Source of the DNA: Pseudeuparius sepicola
Taxonomy: Eukaryota > Arthropoda > Insecta > Coleoptera > Anthribidae
Assembly (NCBI GenBank): GCA_963920635.1
Contig: OY987299.1
Location: forward strand, 122,141,373 to 122,205,372
DNA: 64,000 nucleotides
Direction: 5' to 3'
A program made the translations under genes and the position numbers. Below the pieces are notes generated by a model that searched no databases, was not told where the DNA came from, and saw nothing but the letters and a program-made list of their open reading frames with translations. This document shows, piece by piece, positions 11,430 through 24,211 of this stretch (its first letter is position 1; every line of letters begins with the position of its first letter).

Positions 11430-12519
11430 TATATGTTGAGAATATTTTGATCCATCATCACCTTTGAATAAAGAACCCCAGGAAGTAGCAAATTTGGGCT
11501 TAACGCTCGACTGGGACAGTCTGTGCATATGGCGGGATGCCGTATACGTTTTTACAGTGGCGCGCACCTTTCAGTTGTTTCGACAAACTAATCGAAGCAA
11601 AAATCGTGCTTTTTCGTGAAGTCAGTACCTACAATACAGGCAAAAAATTATAAGGCACGTTTGTGTCTTTAAGTTTAGGAATCCTTGATAATACAGCAAT
11701 TCTAATTTTAAATTTCCAATTATGAAGAAGTAGGTACCTACACAAACGCCTATGCCAGTTTGGTGCATGGCCTCAAAAGTTAATTTAAATTACAAAATTA
11801 CTTACCGATGGATTATTATCTTTAAACATTTTTGTTTTGGCGGTCAGGGAAGTGACACAAGCCGCACAGCTAAGCATAATAACTCGAAGTACCACATACT
11901 GACACCTGACACCTATTAATTACCGTGTCAGATATCAAAATGTTGTGTCAAAACTTGGTTACCCATAGAGCTTTGACGCCCTTCCTGAGATTCTTTATTC
12001 AGAGATCATCACACACCATTCTTTTTATTTCTGTATATCTTTTTACTCACACTGCCCTCCCTACTTTTTGTTTTGTTTTTGTTTGCAGAACTACATACTT
12101 AAAATTTGACTTTTCCAGCAGTTTGTGCTTCGCTCAAAGATAAAAAAGGACGCATGCAAAACGATCGCGTGCCTTGTGATAACTGTTTTATTTGACTTGA
12201 CTTATTTGTCAAAATATCTAAGAAACTTATTAGAAAAAGTTGCTTCCTTTATTCCTGTATATTATGTACTAATATAATGTCCACGGTCTTACCACAACAC
12301 TCGAGGCGTATCTAGGTATGTTTTCAACTTTTATTTCGAAATGACGGAAAATCCTAATGGGCACAGACTTCTTAAAAGATACTTAAATCGTATTACTTTA
12401 CAATTGATATTTTTTCTTTGTACACACTGTTAATCTGGTTCTTTAAAATTAAATTACAAAATTAAATAAAACCGTACCTCAAAATTGTTAAGCTTCAAAA
12501 ATGCGCTTCATAATATATA
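11430..12519. other. Receptor intron 4, unassigned
   Basis: AT-rich, no supported gene. A 72-codon open frame at 11925-12143 has no domain signature. Confidence 0.4.
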
Positions 12520-13642
12520 CAGGGTGTTTCTAAATTATGGTGCCAACGTAATATGACAGGTAGAAAATGTTATTTATAACAAAAAGTTTGCTATAAACAT
12601 CGGTCCGAAAATGCATGATAAAAAAGTTACAGAGTGATAGAGGTACACTTTGAAAAACATATTTTTCGCAATAATTTCTACAGAAGTTATGCAATTTAAA
12701 TGAAACTTGGTGAAGTGCAACAATTTCGTGTAAAAAAGTTTATTCCCATCGTCCAGAGACGAAGGGGCGAGGTAGCACAATGGGTTTTATACTCATAATA
12801 TTTTTGAGGTTATCTTTTTGGTCTTGGAGATTCATTTTAATACATCTTTTCATTTTGCAACAAAAGATACTCTTCTTCCATTACGATAAAATGAACCGTT
12901 TGCGTTAAAACAGGCAAAATGTGCCCCAAAACACCTGTTAACTCCAAAATTCGAAAAATAAAATTTTCAACTGCAGTTTTCAAATTTTACAGATTAATTG
13001 TACCATTTAAAATGACAAAAAATTCCCTACGAACGATGTATCAAAAAATTTTCGCTTTGAAAATAGACCGGATTGAACTCGACAAAATGTTGACACCCTG
13101 TATTTCAAGAAAACCAATGCTGTTTTACCGAATGTCCATTTGCCATTTTTTTCTCAATTTTAAACGTACAATTCATCAAAATTTTATTTTTTGAATTTGA
13201 AATTAACTGGTGTTTGCGCACATTTTACCAATTTAAAAGAAATGGTTGATTTTATCCTTATGAAACAAGTATACACTTTTGTTCCAAAATGAAAAGATGT
13301 ACTAAAGTAATGAACCTACCAAAAAGATAATCTCAAAAAAGTTATGAGTATTCAATCCATTGTGCTACCCCGCCCATCCGCCTCTGGTCGATGGGAATAA
13401 ATTGTTTTTACACGAAATTGTTGTACTTCAGCTACTAAATTGCTGCGCAAAGTTTAATTTAAATTGCATAACTTCTGTAGAAGTTATTGCGAAAAATATA
13501 TTTTCAAGCTGTACAACTTTATCACCCTGTAACTTTGTTATTATGCATTTTCGGGCCCATGTTTATAGGAAACTTTGTGTTCAAAATGACATTTTTTTCT
13601 ACCTGTTATATTACGTTGGCAACATAATTTAGAAACACTCTG
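12520..13642. mobile_element. CAGGGTGTTTCTAAATTATG fold-back element
   Basis: The left end CAGGGTGTTTCTAAATTATG pairs with CATAATTTAGAAACACTCTG at the right. The arms are about 320 bp and share blocks such as ATTGTGCTACC and CAGAAGTTATGCAATTTAAA-like segments. The centre (12890-13240) holds the GTGCCCCAAAACACC module, itself partly inverted. Arm divergence is visible, so the copy is not young. Confidence 0.8.
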
Positions 13643-14268
13643 TATGCCTGAACGATATTTAGCTAAGAAATAGTATTTAAATAAAGTGAGAGTTTCTTTA
13701 AAGTAAATAATTTTATGTGGGTAAAATCGGTGTAAAAAATGAAAAAAAGATTTTTAATATTTTGCATTTTTGAAGTTTTCGTTTTTAATGTCAAATTTGA
13801 CAGTTACTGCTTGTGACGGTACTGATGACAATGTCAAATTGTAAATAGTTTTGCAAACATAAAATTAAAAATGCTAAACTTTTTTATTCAAAACTATTAT
13901 TTGAAAAATAATTTTTCAAAATATAATGTGATATTATTCGTACACGAATCACCTTGTATATTTTTGTTTACTATGTCTACATAAATAAGTATACTTAAAC
14001 TGTAACCTCTTCATTGCCCATTTTGTAGATTAAAGGGGAGCCTATAATTGAAAAGGAATTTAAAACTAGTTTTCTCAATTATCTATAAATGCCTCAACTA
14101 TTAAATAATTTGCTCATCATATACACACACACACACCTTCCACTCTGTCATCTACACCAGCCTAATCACTAACCTATCAAAGAACCGGCGGTAGCGACAT
14201 TAGCATTAGTAAATATTATAAGAAGCGGCGTGCGCCCTTGCGGCCACTTACATATAATATTTAATTAC
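13643..14268. other. Receptor intron 4, proximal part
   Basis: Contains an (AC)n microsatellite at about 14122-14136 and a lone ATCACCTTGTATA-like terminus near 13947. The second donor candidate for the TM7 exon (GTAAGT at 14251-14246) lies at the edge. Confidence 0.5.
14122..14136. repeat. (AC)n microsatellite
   Basis: About seven AC units within the receptor intron, close to the TM7 exon. Confidence 0.8.
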
Positions 14269-14490
14269 CATAGAGCTATCGGGGTGGGCGGGCGCCGGCA
14301 GCGGCGGCGGCGGGTCGAGCAGCGCGAGGGGCGGGGCGGGGGGCGGGGGCACGTGCAGCCCCCCGCCCGCCAGCCACGCCGGCAGCCAACCGCAGCAGAG
14401 CGCGAGGGCGGCGCGCCTCAGCCCGCGGTGCAGGCACAGGAACAGCGTCGGGTTGACGATGGCGTGCACGTACGATATGTGCAGGGTGAT
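14269..14490 (-). CDS. Receptor gene, exon for TM7, helix 8 and proline-rich tail
   Basis: The acceptor is CTCGTTCCAG before 14490 and the exon opens ITLHISYVHAIVNPTLF. This is TM7 with N7.49-P7.50 followed by T-L-F, so Tyr7.53 of NPxxY is Phe here. Helix 8 follows (LHRGLRRAALALCC) with a double Cys suitable for palmitoylation (inference). About 35 residues of proline-rich tail come next, ending HPDSSM. The exon is 222 bp, 74 codons, phase 0 at both ends. Its donor GTAATT at 14268 joins in frame to the exon at 7170. A second donor, GTAAGT, lies 17 bases farther on and is closer to consensus. The exon is extremely GC-rich and CpG-rich. Confidence 0.85.
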
Positions 14491-15218
14491 CTGGAACGAG
14501 AGAACGACGAGGTTGGCGTGATAGTAGAGAAAGGGGGAGTGGCTAGGACGGCGCGGGCATGTCCGAAATGAGGGGGGGGGCGTGGTCGCGGTGTAGGGGG
14601 CGTGGCCTGGCAAAGTTAAAGGCAGCCGTGCGGATTGTGAAGGGGAATAGTCGGGGCGTAAACCACATACAAGAAGCTGTCCTGCGTCTTCAGTGGAATT
14701 CAGATTGTTTTATCCTAAAAATTGTATATACCAAAGACGATGTCAAATTTTATAACCGGATGTAACAATAAACTTTTAAACATAATACCACTAAGTTACC
14801 ACTCCATCGTCGCAAATTAAACCTGGATATATCTAATTTATCCCGGCAGTGACAGTTATTTATTGTCGTTAGCCTTTATAAGGGCTTTCTTTTTGCTCAT
14901 TGTTTTCGTATTTGTTTTATTTTTGTGTTGCCAGGCACATTCAGTTTTTGTGCAGTTTTTTGTGGTTTTGCATGTTTGTTAATTTTTATTTTTAGTAGTA
15001 TCGTTATGATTTTTTTATTAACTCTAAATAAACATTTATTTACTTGTTATTTATGGAAAAGAGGTGGCTGGATATATAAAGTGTGTCCATGGATGGAGTT
15101 CACAGGAAATAGTTATTTATGTACCAAGGCACTGAAGTTCAACTTTTTATGACTCATGTGGAATTTATGATTTTATAAATAATAAACCCATAAAAGAACT
15201 CCAGTGCCTAGGTACATA
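14491..15218. other. Receptor intron 3, distal part
   Basis: GC-rich next to the exon (to about 14620), then AT-rich. No gene recognised. Confidence 0.4.
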
Positions 15219-15944
15219 CAGAGTGTCTCACTTAGGAGTGAAACAACCCTATAACTTCTTTAATTTTTAACTGACCAGAACAAAATTTTTATCAAAGGTA
15301 GATGGCATTGTTGCCTACTTATTTCCAAAAATTAGTTGCCTACTCCAAAGTCAAAGCCACCTGCGATGCCACAAACGAGGCTAAAAATCCGAAAGTCATA
15401 TTAGAATTTTTTTTTCAAAAAAATTTACTAGAAAAAGTTGTTCAGAATCGATGCAGAACCCTAAATACAAAATTTTGTCAAAATAAAAAAATATTAAATA
15501 AATAAAATTAAAGTAAAAATTTAAATTTTTTAAATTTGTTTTGTAGCTTTTATTTTAAAATAATTACTTTATGAAAACAACTTGCCTTCAAAACTTCCAG
15601 GGCACACTTCTCTAAACGCAGAAAATTATGAAATTGCTGTTTTTGGAATTTAATTTTTTTAAATTAATATTTTTTGATTTTGACAAAATTTTGGATTTAG
15701 GGTTCTGAATCGATTCTGAACAACTTTTTCTAGTAAATTTTTTTGAAAAAAAAAATGCCTAATATGACGTTCGGATTTTTAGCCTCGTTTGTGGCATCGC
15801 AGGTGGCTTCGACTTTGGAGTAGGCAACTAATTTTTTGAAAATAAGTAGGCAACAATGCAATCTACCTTTGGTAAAAATTTTGTTCTGGTCGGTAAAGAT
15901 TAATGAAGTTATAGTTTTGTTTCACTCTTATGTGAGACACTCTG
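15219..15944. mobile_element. CAGAGTGTCTCA fold-back element
   Basis: The left end CAGAGTGTCTCACTTAGGAG is mirrored by ATGTGAGACACTCTG at the right. The arms, about 310 bp each, share landmarks such as GTAGGCAACAATGC-type and TTAGCCTCGTTTGTGGC blocks. The terminal G-to-A change relative to CAGGGTG suggests a variant subfamily. Non-coding. Confidence 0.85.
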
Positions 15945-16738
15945 TTTATGTTTTTTGAAATGGAAAAAGTTATGTTATCCAAAAAAATAATCATAAGGGA
16001 TCACCCGTCCATGAACCGACTGCGCGCGGAGTTGCTTGACTTTGACGATCGCTCTACCTGGGTCAAGTATGACGAGGCACGGCGCTTCCCAACAGAAACT
16101 CCAAACTACTGCCTGTTGTGCAGCCTCCATAAGAATAGATTGATATTTAAACCTGCTAAAATATTTATACTGAAAGATTGGGCTGCTATATTTTAGGTAA
16201 CAATTTCACAATGTGTACGAAAAGTTAAATGGGCTTTTATTGGCCGGGTTTTGAATAGTTGGTCACTATTTTGACTAACGATGGCTCCGTGTCTGACTTT
16301 GAAGTTTACATCTCGCCAAGGCCTACTTATTGAAAAAATCGTACAATAATGGGCTATACTTCAGTGCCGATTTCTGAGCTTTTATAATGACGATTTTGAG
16401 ACACTTCACTGCCGATTTCAAGAAAATATTTTTTTTGTAATTATATTGATGTAGGTACAGGGTTATGCATATAACATTCTACCCTCTTAACTTTATTGTT
16501 TTTGAATTTAGAAAAAAGTTATAAAGTGAGAATTGTAGAACATTTTGGAAAATATACGGGTGTTCCATTAAAAAAACATAACTTTGATCTATATCTCCGC
16601 AACCCGACATTCAATTGTTTTTCTGAATGCACATCTAAAATCGCAAGAAAATTTTACACAATTCTCATATTTACAACTTTTTCTAAATTCAAAAACGAAA
16701 AAGTTAAGGGAATAGAATATCGTAAGCATAATCCTGTA
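15945..16738. other. Receptor intron 3 with a GC-rich coding-like patch
   Basis: Bases 16000-16130 are much more GC-rich than their surroundings and read, on the plus strand, as an open frame with a segment like RLRAELLDFDDRSTWVKYDE and then ARRF. I do not recognise a family, and no splice or start evidence was found. It may be a captured host or transposon coding fragment. The rest is AT-rich with a lone GGGTGTTCCATT terminus near 16559. Confidence 0.35.
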
Positions 16739-18115
16739 CAGGGTGTCCCATTTTGGGTGTTTTTGGGTGTTTTTCTCAAAAATCTCGGTTATTATTAAAG
16801 CTAGAGGGTTGCGGTTTTCACGTCACTACTACTTTTTTGAGAGGAATTTGGTGGACCAATCAGATTTTAGATAAGTTTTATAGTTTCCGCGCTTTGGCGC
16901 AGGACTGAAATTTTCGATTTTTTGGAAACCTCTCTCCTGGCTACAACTTATATAGGTATATCGACAAATTTAATCAACTATTTTTATAGATTTTTTGGCT
17001 TAGAATCAAATGGAATAATTAGTTTTTTGGTAGCGTTAATAGTTTTTAAGATATGAACTATGGTTTCCATTTAAAAAAATATAACTTTGGTCCATATCTC
17101 AAAAACTATTAACGCTACCAAAAAACTAATTATTCCATTCGATTCTACGCCAAAAAATCTATAAAAATAGTTGATTAAATTTGTCGATATACAGGGTGAG
17201 TCACATCTAAAGGCAGAGCCGAAAACACAAGGTAGAATTCGCTAAAATAAGCACATATGCTTAATAAACATTAGCTCAAAAACGCTTGGTTCTCCATATA
17301 CAGAGTGTTGAAACTTTTCCAAATATTTTTAATTTTTTTCTAGCTCGTTTAGGAATTATTTTATACACATTATGGGTTGTCATTTTGTGCAATAATTTGG
17401 CCCTGTTCAGATGAGCAGCGGCGTAGATACAAATAATTGTATTTTAAATGCCAGCATAATCACCTTGACACTAGTTTAAAAAATCCGAAATTACGAAGAA
17501 ACTGTACCAGAAATAAAAAAAATACCAAGAGGCACTTTTTGTTCCAAATTAAATGGGCTATCCCAAAAATGCAAAATTTTTGGTTTTGCACAGGGCCGTA
17601 CTACTTTTTTTCTACAATTATTTACAGTAACTATTTGTACCTACGCCGCTGGTGATCGGAACGGGGTAAAATTATTTCACAAAATGGCAACCGTCCAGTG
17701 TATAATGTGTACCAAATTTGGTTGGAATTCCTAAATGGGATCGAAAGAAATTAAAAAAATATGTTATTTTTGGAAAATTTTCAACACGCTGTATATGGAG
17801 AACCAAGCTTTTTTGGGCTAATGTTTATTAAGCATATGTGCTTATTTTAGCGAGTTCTACCTTGTGTTTTCGGCTCTGCCTTTAGATGTGACTCACCCTG
17901 TACATATATAAGTTGTAGCCAGGAGAGAGGTTTCCAAAAATCGAAAATTTCAGTCCTGCGCCAATGCACGGAAAATTTAAAACTTATATAAAATCTGATT
18001 GCTCCACCAAATTCCTCTCAAAAAAGTAGTACAGTGACGTGAAAACCGCAACCTTCTAGCTTTAATAATAACCGAGATTTTTGAGAAAAACATCCAAAAA
18101 CACCCAAAATGGGTG
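16739..18115. mobile_element. Nested fold-back element (outer CAGGGTGTCCCATTTTGG, inner CAGGGTGAGTCACATC)
   Basis: The outer left end at 16739 pairs with its complement near 18020-18115 (landmarks GTTGCGGTTTTCACGTCACT and CTCAAAAATCTCGG); the very last bases of the right end are degraded. A second complete element, CAGGGTGAGTCACATCTAAA to its complement, occupies 17192-17900. A further palindrome around GATTTTTTGG lies at 16945-17190. Nested insertion is the simplest reading. Confidence 0.75.
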
Positions 18116-19341
18116 TTAATGTGTTAATAAATTAAGAAAACGTAAACATGTTTCAAGAGTACCAATACTTATTATTTTAAACAAAATGTTTATAAAAGAA
18201 ATTTGTTTATAATCCAAAATAACGCCTGGATACAAAATTTGAAATCTGTTTTTTATTTTATGTTTTTATTTTTTAAGTTGAATATCTGAAATTGGATGGA
18301 TATATTTCCATCATTTAGTCTGGTTTACAATAACAGCGATAACAATTTTTTTAAGTGAAGAAATAAAATAGAATATATTTTGATGCCCTGTACCTTGGAG
18401 ACGAGGCATATAGTACGAAAAAGTCTATACTGCAAATCGGGTTTTTTCCGTCGGGCGATCTTGCAAGCCTTAAACGTAAAAAACAAATCGTCCTGTATTC
18501 GAGCTTGACTTGGACGTAATTAATTACCCGTGAACGGTGAACGTGTGCAAGTGAACAGTTTTCAACTCGGAATATGCCGGCGCCCGCGAATTCCTGTGAC
18601 ACGAGTTCCGCTGTTTAGGATGTCGGAGTCGGATGCACGCGGCACGTTCCGCAGCCGCGACGTTAAAATTTGCAGTAATAAATCCGAGTTATGTCTCGAA
18701 GGGCGCGACGTTGCAGATATAGTGAGCGCGCATCGAGTTCCTCTTTAAGACACACTGTGATATATTTTCATATAAATGTCGGCAAATGTCAGGTGGTTTC
18801 GCAAAAACATAAATTGGAACTGTTTTTTTTTAGGGTACATGCCATACTGATCAGGCAGCTCTAATATATGTCGGTCTGGCGAACAGTGTGCAAGGATATA
18901 TCTAAAATGAGAAATCAAATAAGTAGAAAAGGGATAGGTATAAAAGCGACGTTGCTACTGCTTGCGAGCAATAGGTACAATATTACAACCAGGTTAGGGA
19001 GAGGCACGAGCGAATAGCAAATGGGATGTGATTATAATAAAATATTATAATCTGGAAATGAAGTAGTGATAGGTGGTGGGGCGAAGCACGGGCAAATTGA
19101 ATAGGAGAGGCTGCGCCACGCCTCCACTGAGGGATTCCCCACCTAATCGATTAGTAGGGAGGAGTTACTTGCTTGCGGTTAGTGCCGCGACGGGTTGAAC
19201 TGCTTCGATTGCGTTAGGAAATAGTGTCATATATTGTGGATATATTCTTACACGCCAGAGGACACCTTTAGCATTGCCAGATCAGTATAAGTGCGAGTAG
19301 GTCTAAGTAGGTAAATCCCATTTTCGAGAATGAGAAAAATA
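18116..19341. other. Receptor intron 3, unassigned single-copy-like DNA
   Basis: Moderately GC-rich patches occur at 18400-18750 and 19060-19220 with short open frames but no recognisable domain. No paired repeats were noticed. Confidence 0.4.
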
Positions 19342-21189
19342 CAGGGTGAGTTTTTTCGATGCCCACTATGGGGATCTCGGAAACTAGCAGAGCTAGCACA
19401 AAGGTTAAATGGGGAAAGAATTGCAGTTTTGAATGCTCAATCTAATGCCCCTTTTTGGATTTTTAAAAAAGTCCATGGCTCACTAGATATTTTGAAAAGA
19501 GTGATTTTTGCTATTTCCTCAGATCCCTGTAGCTCCGTTATTTCTGATTATACAGAAAAACTGTACAGACAAAAATTGTAGATAATTTTGGGCTTAATAA
19601 GATAATCTAACCCAATTTTTTATGTTGTTTGTGATTTTTGAGATATGACATAAACTTGTGTTTTTTTTAATGTAAATCATAGTTGGCTGTGCCCTTATAA
19701 AATCGGCCATTTTTTTTAGCTTTCCGGCATAGTTGTTATAAAAAATAAAATAGCTATGGCTAATTTTCTACATTTTGTTACCAGCTAAAAATAAAATATT
19801 TGAAAGTTTGAAGTATGTCTTATTATAAAATAGAACGTAATTATGAAAATATTCCATGGCTGACTATGTGAAAATTAAAAAACAATCAGAAAATTAGCCA
19901 TAGCTACTTTATTTATTATAATAACTATGCCGAGTATTATATTTTTGGAAAGATTAAAAAATGGCCGGTTTGATAAGGCTACAGCCAACTATGATTCAGA
20001 TTTAAAAAAACACAAGTCTATGTCATATCTCAAAAATCACAAACAACATAAGAAATGGGGTCATTTCATAATTTTTTTTTTTGTTTTCTTTGCTTTTACT
20101 TTATGTACTATGTCTTCAAAGTCCCAAAACGTCCACCCGTTTGTTTTTATTATCTTTAACTAGGCCAAAAATTAGAATCGAAATTTGAAAATCGGGGTCC
20201 TGCTGACGTCAGCTGGACCCTTTACCAGTCAGTTTCATAAGTTCGAGCTAAAAAAATTTAATAGATTCACTTGTTTTTTAACACTTATTATTAATAAAAG
20301 GTATACAACTGGGGTGTATTAATTATATGGCACACCATTATAACCAGATTGTAGTTTAATTAGTTTTATGATGTAATTTAAATAGGACATTTTAAAGTAA
20401 TAAACCCTCCTAGGTAGACGACAAAATAGCCGGCAACATCGCACCACTGTCATTTCGATTGTTTACGTCTTACGTCGTCGGAGTTAACCTCATCGATAGT
20501 TGGTGATTTGTTCTTTGTGTTGAGAGTTTTTTCATTTTTCATTATGAAAACTAAACAATGCTTTAACAAAGCCGTCTCTCTTACTGAACACTATTATATT
20601 AAGCAGTAACTCACAACAAAACGTAAACGATGGCTAGCCAAACGAATAACGAATTACCAACAAAAACAAACCAACGCAATAAATAGGTCACAGCTGTGAT
20701 TTGACAGAAAGGTGGGTGGGTTGTTTAAATTTGAACCTGACCGTTTTGCGGCGTTGCCGGACCTACAAAAAGTACCTATATACTCACTCCGTGGATATTT
20801 TTATTTTTTTTTCGGCCAAACGGGCCTTCAAAAAAATTTGAAAAAAAAACCATAAGTATATTTTAGTCAAAGCTATCATCTGAGCTTATCAGAAAAAAAC
20901 GTGAAATGTGCCCATTGGATAAGATTATCTTATTAAGGCCAAAATTATCTTCAATTTTTGTCTCTAGAGTTTTTCTGTATAATCAGAAATAACGGAGCTA
21001 CAGAGATCTGATGAAATAGCAAAAAATCACTCTTTTCAAAATATCTAGTGAGCCATGAACTTTTTTGAAAATCCAAAAGAGGCATTAGATTGAGCAATCA
21101 AAATTGCAACTCTTTCCCCATTTAACCTTTGTTCTAGCTCTGCTAGTTTCCGAGATCCCCATAGTGGGCATCGAAAAAAACTCACCCTG
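19342..21189. mobile_element. CAGGGTGAGTTTTTTCGATG fold-back element
   Basis: The left arm begins CAGGGTGAGTTTTTTCGATG and the right arm is its complement ending at 21189. The arms run about 280 bp (shared GATCTCGGAAACTAGCAGAG and TTTCTGATTATACAGAAAAA blocks). A second inverted pair inside (19670-19760 with 19920-20045) shares an AGTTGGCTGT block and an AAAATGGCCG-type block. About 850 bp of interior (20050-20900) is unpaired and without a supported gene. The element ends about 240 bp from the TM6 exon. Confidence 0.8.
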
Positions 21190-21456
21190 TATATATTTTT
21201 TATAGTTATATAATTTATTTAATAAGTTTGGCTGTCAAATTACACCTAAACACTAAATTCTCTTCCTAAATACAACTCGTGGTATGCCCAAATAATCAGA
21301 TAATATCTTTCGTTAATTTATCAACTCATTATTATCCCGATGCCACTGTTGTGGGGCCTTTTTGAAAATTTGTGGAACTAATGTAAGCAAGGTAAAAACA
21401 AACAAGCTAAATTTCATAAAATAGGTAAGCTATAAATAATTTCGTAGTTTACTGAC

Positions 21457-21639
21457 CTCGTGGCCCAGCGGCCCACCCATTATCGGGTGGTTGATGAGGG
21501 TGACGAAAAATAACGGGCCCCAGAATAGGACGTAGGCGGCCGTGACGATGAGGAACATTTTCACACGTTGCACGCCGTCTCTCTCCATCCTTGTCAAGTA
21601 GGCGCGCATGCGCCTGTGCTCTTCTATGGCGCCCGTCAC
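21457..21639 (-). CDS. Receptor gene, exon for ICL3 end, TM6 and ECL3
   Basis: The acceptor TTGTTTCAG precedes 21639 and the donor GTCAGT follows 21457. The 61 codons are in phase 0 at both ends. The third intracellular loop ends with a basic stretch (EEHRRMRAYLTRMERDGVQR), then TM6 reads VKMFLIVTAAYVLFWGPLFF. W6.48 and P6.50 are kept but the usual Cys6.47 is Phe. The exon closes with HPIMGGPLGHE as the third extracellular loop. It joins the TM5 exon (46970-47238) on one side and the TM7 exon on the other without a frame change. Confidence 0.85.
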
Positions 21640-22250
21640 CTGAAACAAGGGGACACGATATCGATTTATTTTTCACATTTTCTAACACGGTTTGGAATAG
21701 GTAGCCGCCTAATTGAAAATGTCAAGTGAGAATAAAACTTTTTTGGAATAAGTTTGAGCAAACGATTGTTTAAAATATTTTAAAACAAAAACATTTATCT
21801 CCTTTGAAGCAAACTTCGAGGAATAAAAGCTAATGGGAAGAAGTTTCACTGAAGAAGTTAATTTAATGTTCAAAATAATTTTGTGTGAGCACAATAGCCT
21901 TTCAGAATTTTCAAGTACCCACTAACAATTTACACATAAGTAATTCTCACACAAAAGCTCACAAGTAAGTTTAAGAATGTACATTTCAGCGCATCAAGTC
22001 TAGTTTATAGTTTAAAGTTGGTTAAACTTTTAGACCATAAATTGCATGGGTATTTTGTGGTAATTATGACAAAAGTTGAAACAGAAGTGGAGGAGTAACA
22101 GCTATATTTGTTTTATTAACATTTTTTCCTGTTCAAAGCGTCAAATGTTCGGGGATCCCTGTTAGTTTGGTCGCTAGGGACAAAAAGTGGTTGCTAGGTA
22201 CAAAAAGTATTGCCTAGCAACCCTTTCGCAGCAAGGACCTTAATAAAAGA
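21640..22250. other. Receptor intron 2, distal part
   Basis: AT-rich, with no supported gene or paired repeat. Confidence 0.4.
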
Positions 22251-22258
22251 TATGTAGC

Positions 22259-22692
22259 CAATGACGTCAGAACCTATAGACAGGTTTGTTTTGATAAACG
22301 CTTGACGCCCAGAACTAATCACAATCTAAGCGCTCCATTAAATTATTCCGAAAATGTCGCGAGATTGTCAGAAATTGCCCCTTTTTGTCGAGCCGTAGCG
22401 TCTTGTTTAGACTCTGGGCTCGGAGGCTGGCGTCGTTAGACCATCCCCCGAGTCTTCAGGTGAGGTTCCGATGCTTCCGGCACCCCCAAATAAGAAAAAA
22501 ACATGCGATATCTAAGTCTGATTCTGGAGGAACTATAACCGGGAATCACCGGGTGTATAGTTGGTTGATGGTTGACTTTCTGTCTTTGTTTGTAGCATGT
22601 TTTTAGAGTAGTATGGATATATTTAATCTTGGAGTCAAAATAAAGGGCACTTTAACAATGGGGCACCACGTCTATAGGTTTTGACGTCATTG
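22259..22692. mobile_element. 434-bp MITE with perfect 8-bp target duplication
   Basis: The element starts CAATGACGTCAGAACCTATA and ends with its near-complement TATAGGTTTTGACGTCATTG. It is flanked on both sides by TATGTAGC (22251-22258 and 22693-22700), a perfect 8-bp target-site duplication. CA...TG ends with an 8-bp duplication fit the hAT or P superfamilies. No transposase frame. The TIR contains the palindrome TGACGTCA. Confidence 0.9.
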
Positions 22693-22700
22693 TATGTAGC

Positions 22701-24087
22701 CATTAATAAAATATATGTAGCATGTGGCAATGGGAAACTTGCATCAATTTTAATGTCTCACAACGGTCGTTTTACAAACTATGGTTTTGATAAATTCCCA
22801 CACAAAGCCCACCCTTTTTTATTAATTTTATATTATCGCTGCATTCTGCCTCTTATATTTATCACTGATTATCAGTTTTAGCAATTGAACAATGGTTATT
22901 GTGGATATGTGTATCCGGTAGATCACGGATTTTGCGTGAAATAATAAATGGAATCAGATTTCCGGAAGGCATGAGCAATGCTCGAGCCGGATTATGTCTC
23001 TTGCCCCACGGGGACCGGCTACAAATTAAACTTTTTAATTGTCGGGTTGAGTTATCGTCCCCTTAGGCAAATAACAGAAATTAATTACCGCCGATTTGGC
23101 AATTTCAAACCGACTAATTTTAGACCATATTTTGCTTGGATCTCGCGCACAAATTCCTACCTAATTCAATGTCCCGTAAAGTAAAATCTAGCGATTTATT
23201 TGGCTCAAATCATCAAAACACCATAGAGGATACGCGTAGGAGAATTTGTCAGGATTATACGTTGTCCTCCGCAAAAGAAAGAACATATTCAGTACTTTCA
23301 TGTAACAGACCCCGATTTTTCATTAAGTTACCCATAGTTATGTCATCAAAACTATGAAGGTACCACACAATTTTTTATCGGGCAAAAAAGTTGTAACAAT
23401 ATTTAAATATTCCCCCACATTTTGTATCAAAATGACAGTACGCCGAGAGGCCGAGAGAGTAGATCCTTCCGCTGTGATGTTAGGATCGCCATGTGATGTT
23501 ACCGACTTAAATGATACGCAGAGTTAATATACTGGCATCGAAACCGATGTGCTTTATTCAACGTCTTCATACAGATTGTTTTACATAGATTGATACAAGT
23601 GTTGTCATACCCATTGTATGAACTAATAAATGGTTATTTGCAAATAGTCAGCTGCTCATCGTTCCACTTTATATTTATTATGACATTAACTAGTACAACT
23701 AATTGCTTAATCTCATAATCAGCAAAATACCTAAAGTGTGTCCTAAGTGTCCTAAATAATATAATATAATATTTTTGAATAATTGTTCACCCTGCATCAA
23801 CGTTTGAGCGACTCAATATTCAGTTAAATGCTGCAAATTTTCCTCAATTATCAAATATGGACATTGTCACCTATTTAGTGCTTACAATAAGCGGTTGTAC
23901 AAAGCAACAAAATACCTTCAAAAACTTTAATCATTGAGTGAATAATTATGAAATATTTAGAAAATATTTCAGGCCAAGGCTTAAATGCCAAATATTTGGA
24001 TTTTGGTTAGTAGACATGTGGAGCATTAAAAACCGAAAACAACATTGTGTTGCCGGAAAGATAAGCTAACCCTGCGGAAATAGTATA
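22701..24087. other. Receptor intron 2, unassigned
   Basis: AT-rich with short non-descript frames only. No paired repeats recognised. Confidence 0.4.
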
Positions 24088-24211
24088 TTTCATTACGAGT
24101 CTGGAAATAAAGATTTTTCCGTGCGCGCTTGACAAATTCCCGTGTGAGGCGCAGCCGAACACAGGAAGTCATGCAAGCACGGAAATATCTATTTCTGGAC
24201 GTGTAATGAAC
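24088..24211. repeat. Hairpin element with GC-rich tip (copy A)
   Basis: TTTCATTACGAGTCTGGAAA at the left pairs with the complement TTTCTGGACGTGTAATGAA at the right; the stem continues through TCCGTGC. The loop holds GTGAGGCGCAGCCGAAC. Similar architecture is seen at 37640-37771 and 42399-42524, and a small related stem GCGCACGGAAA lies at 24568-24605. Confidence 0.65.
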
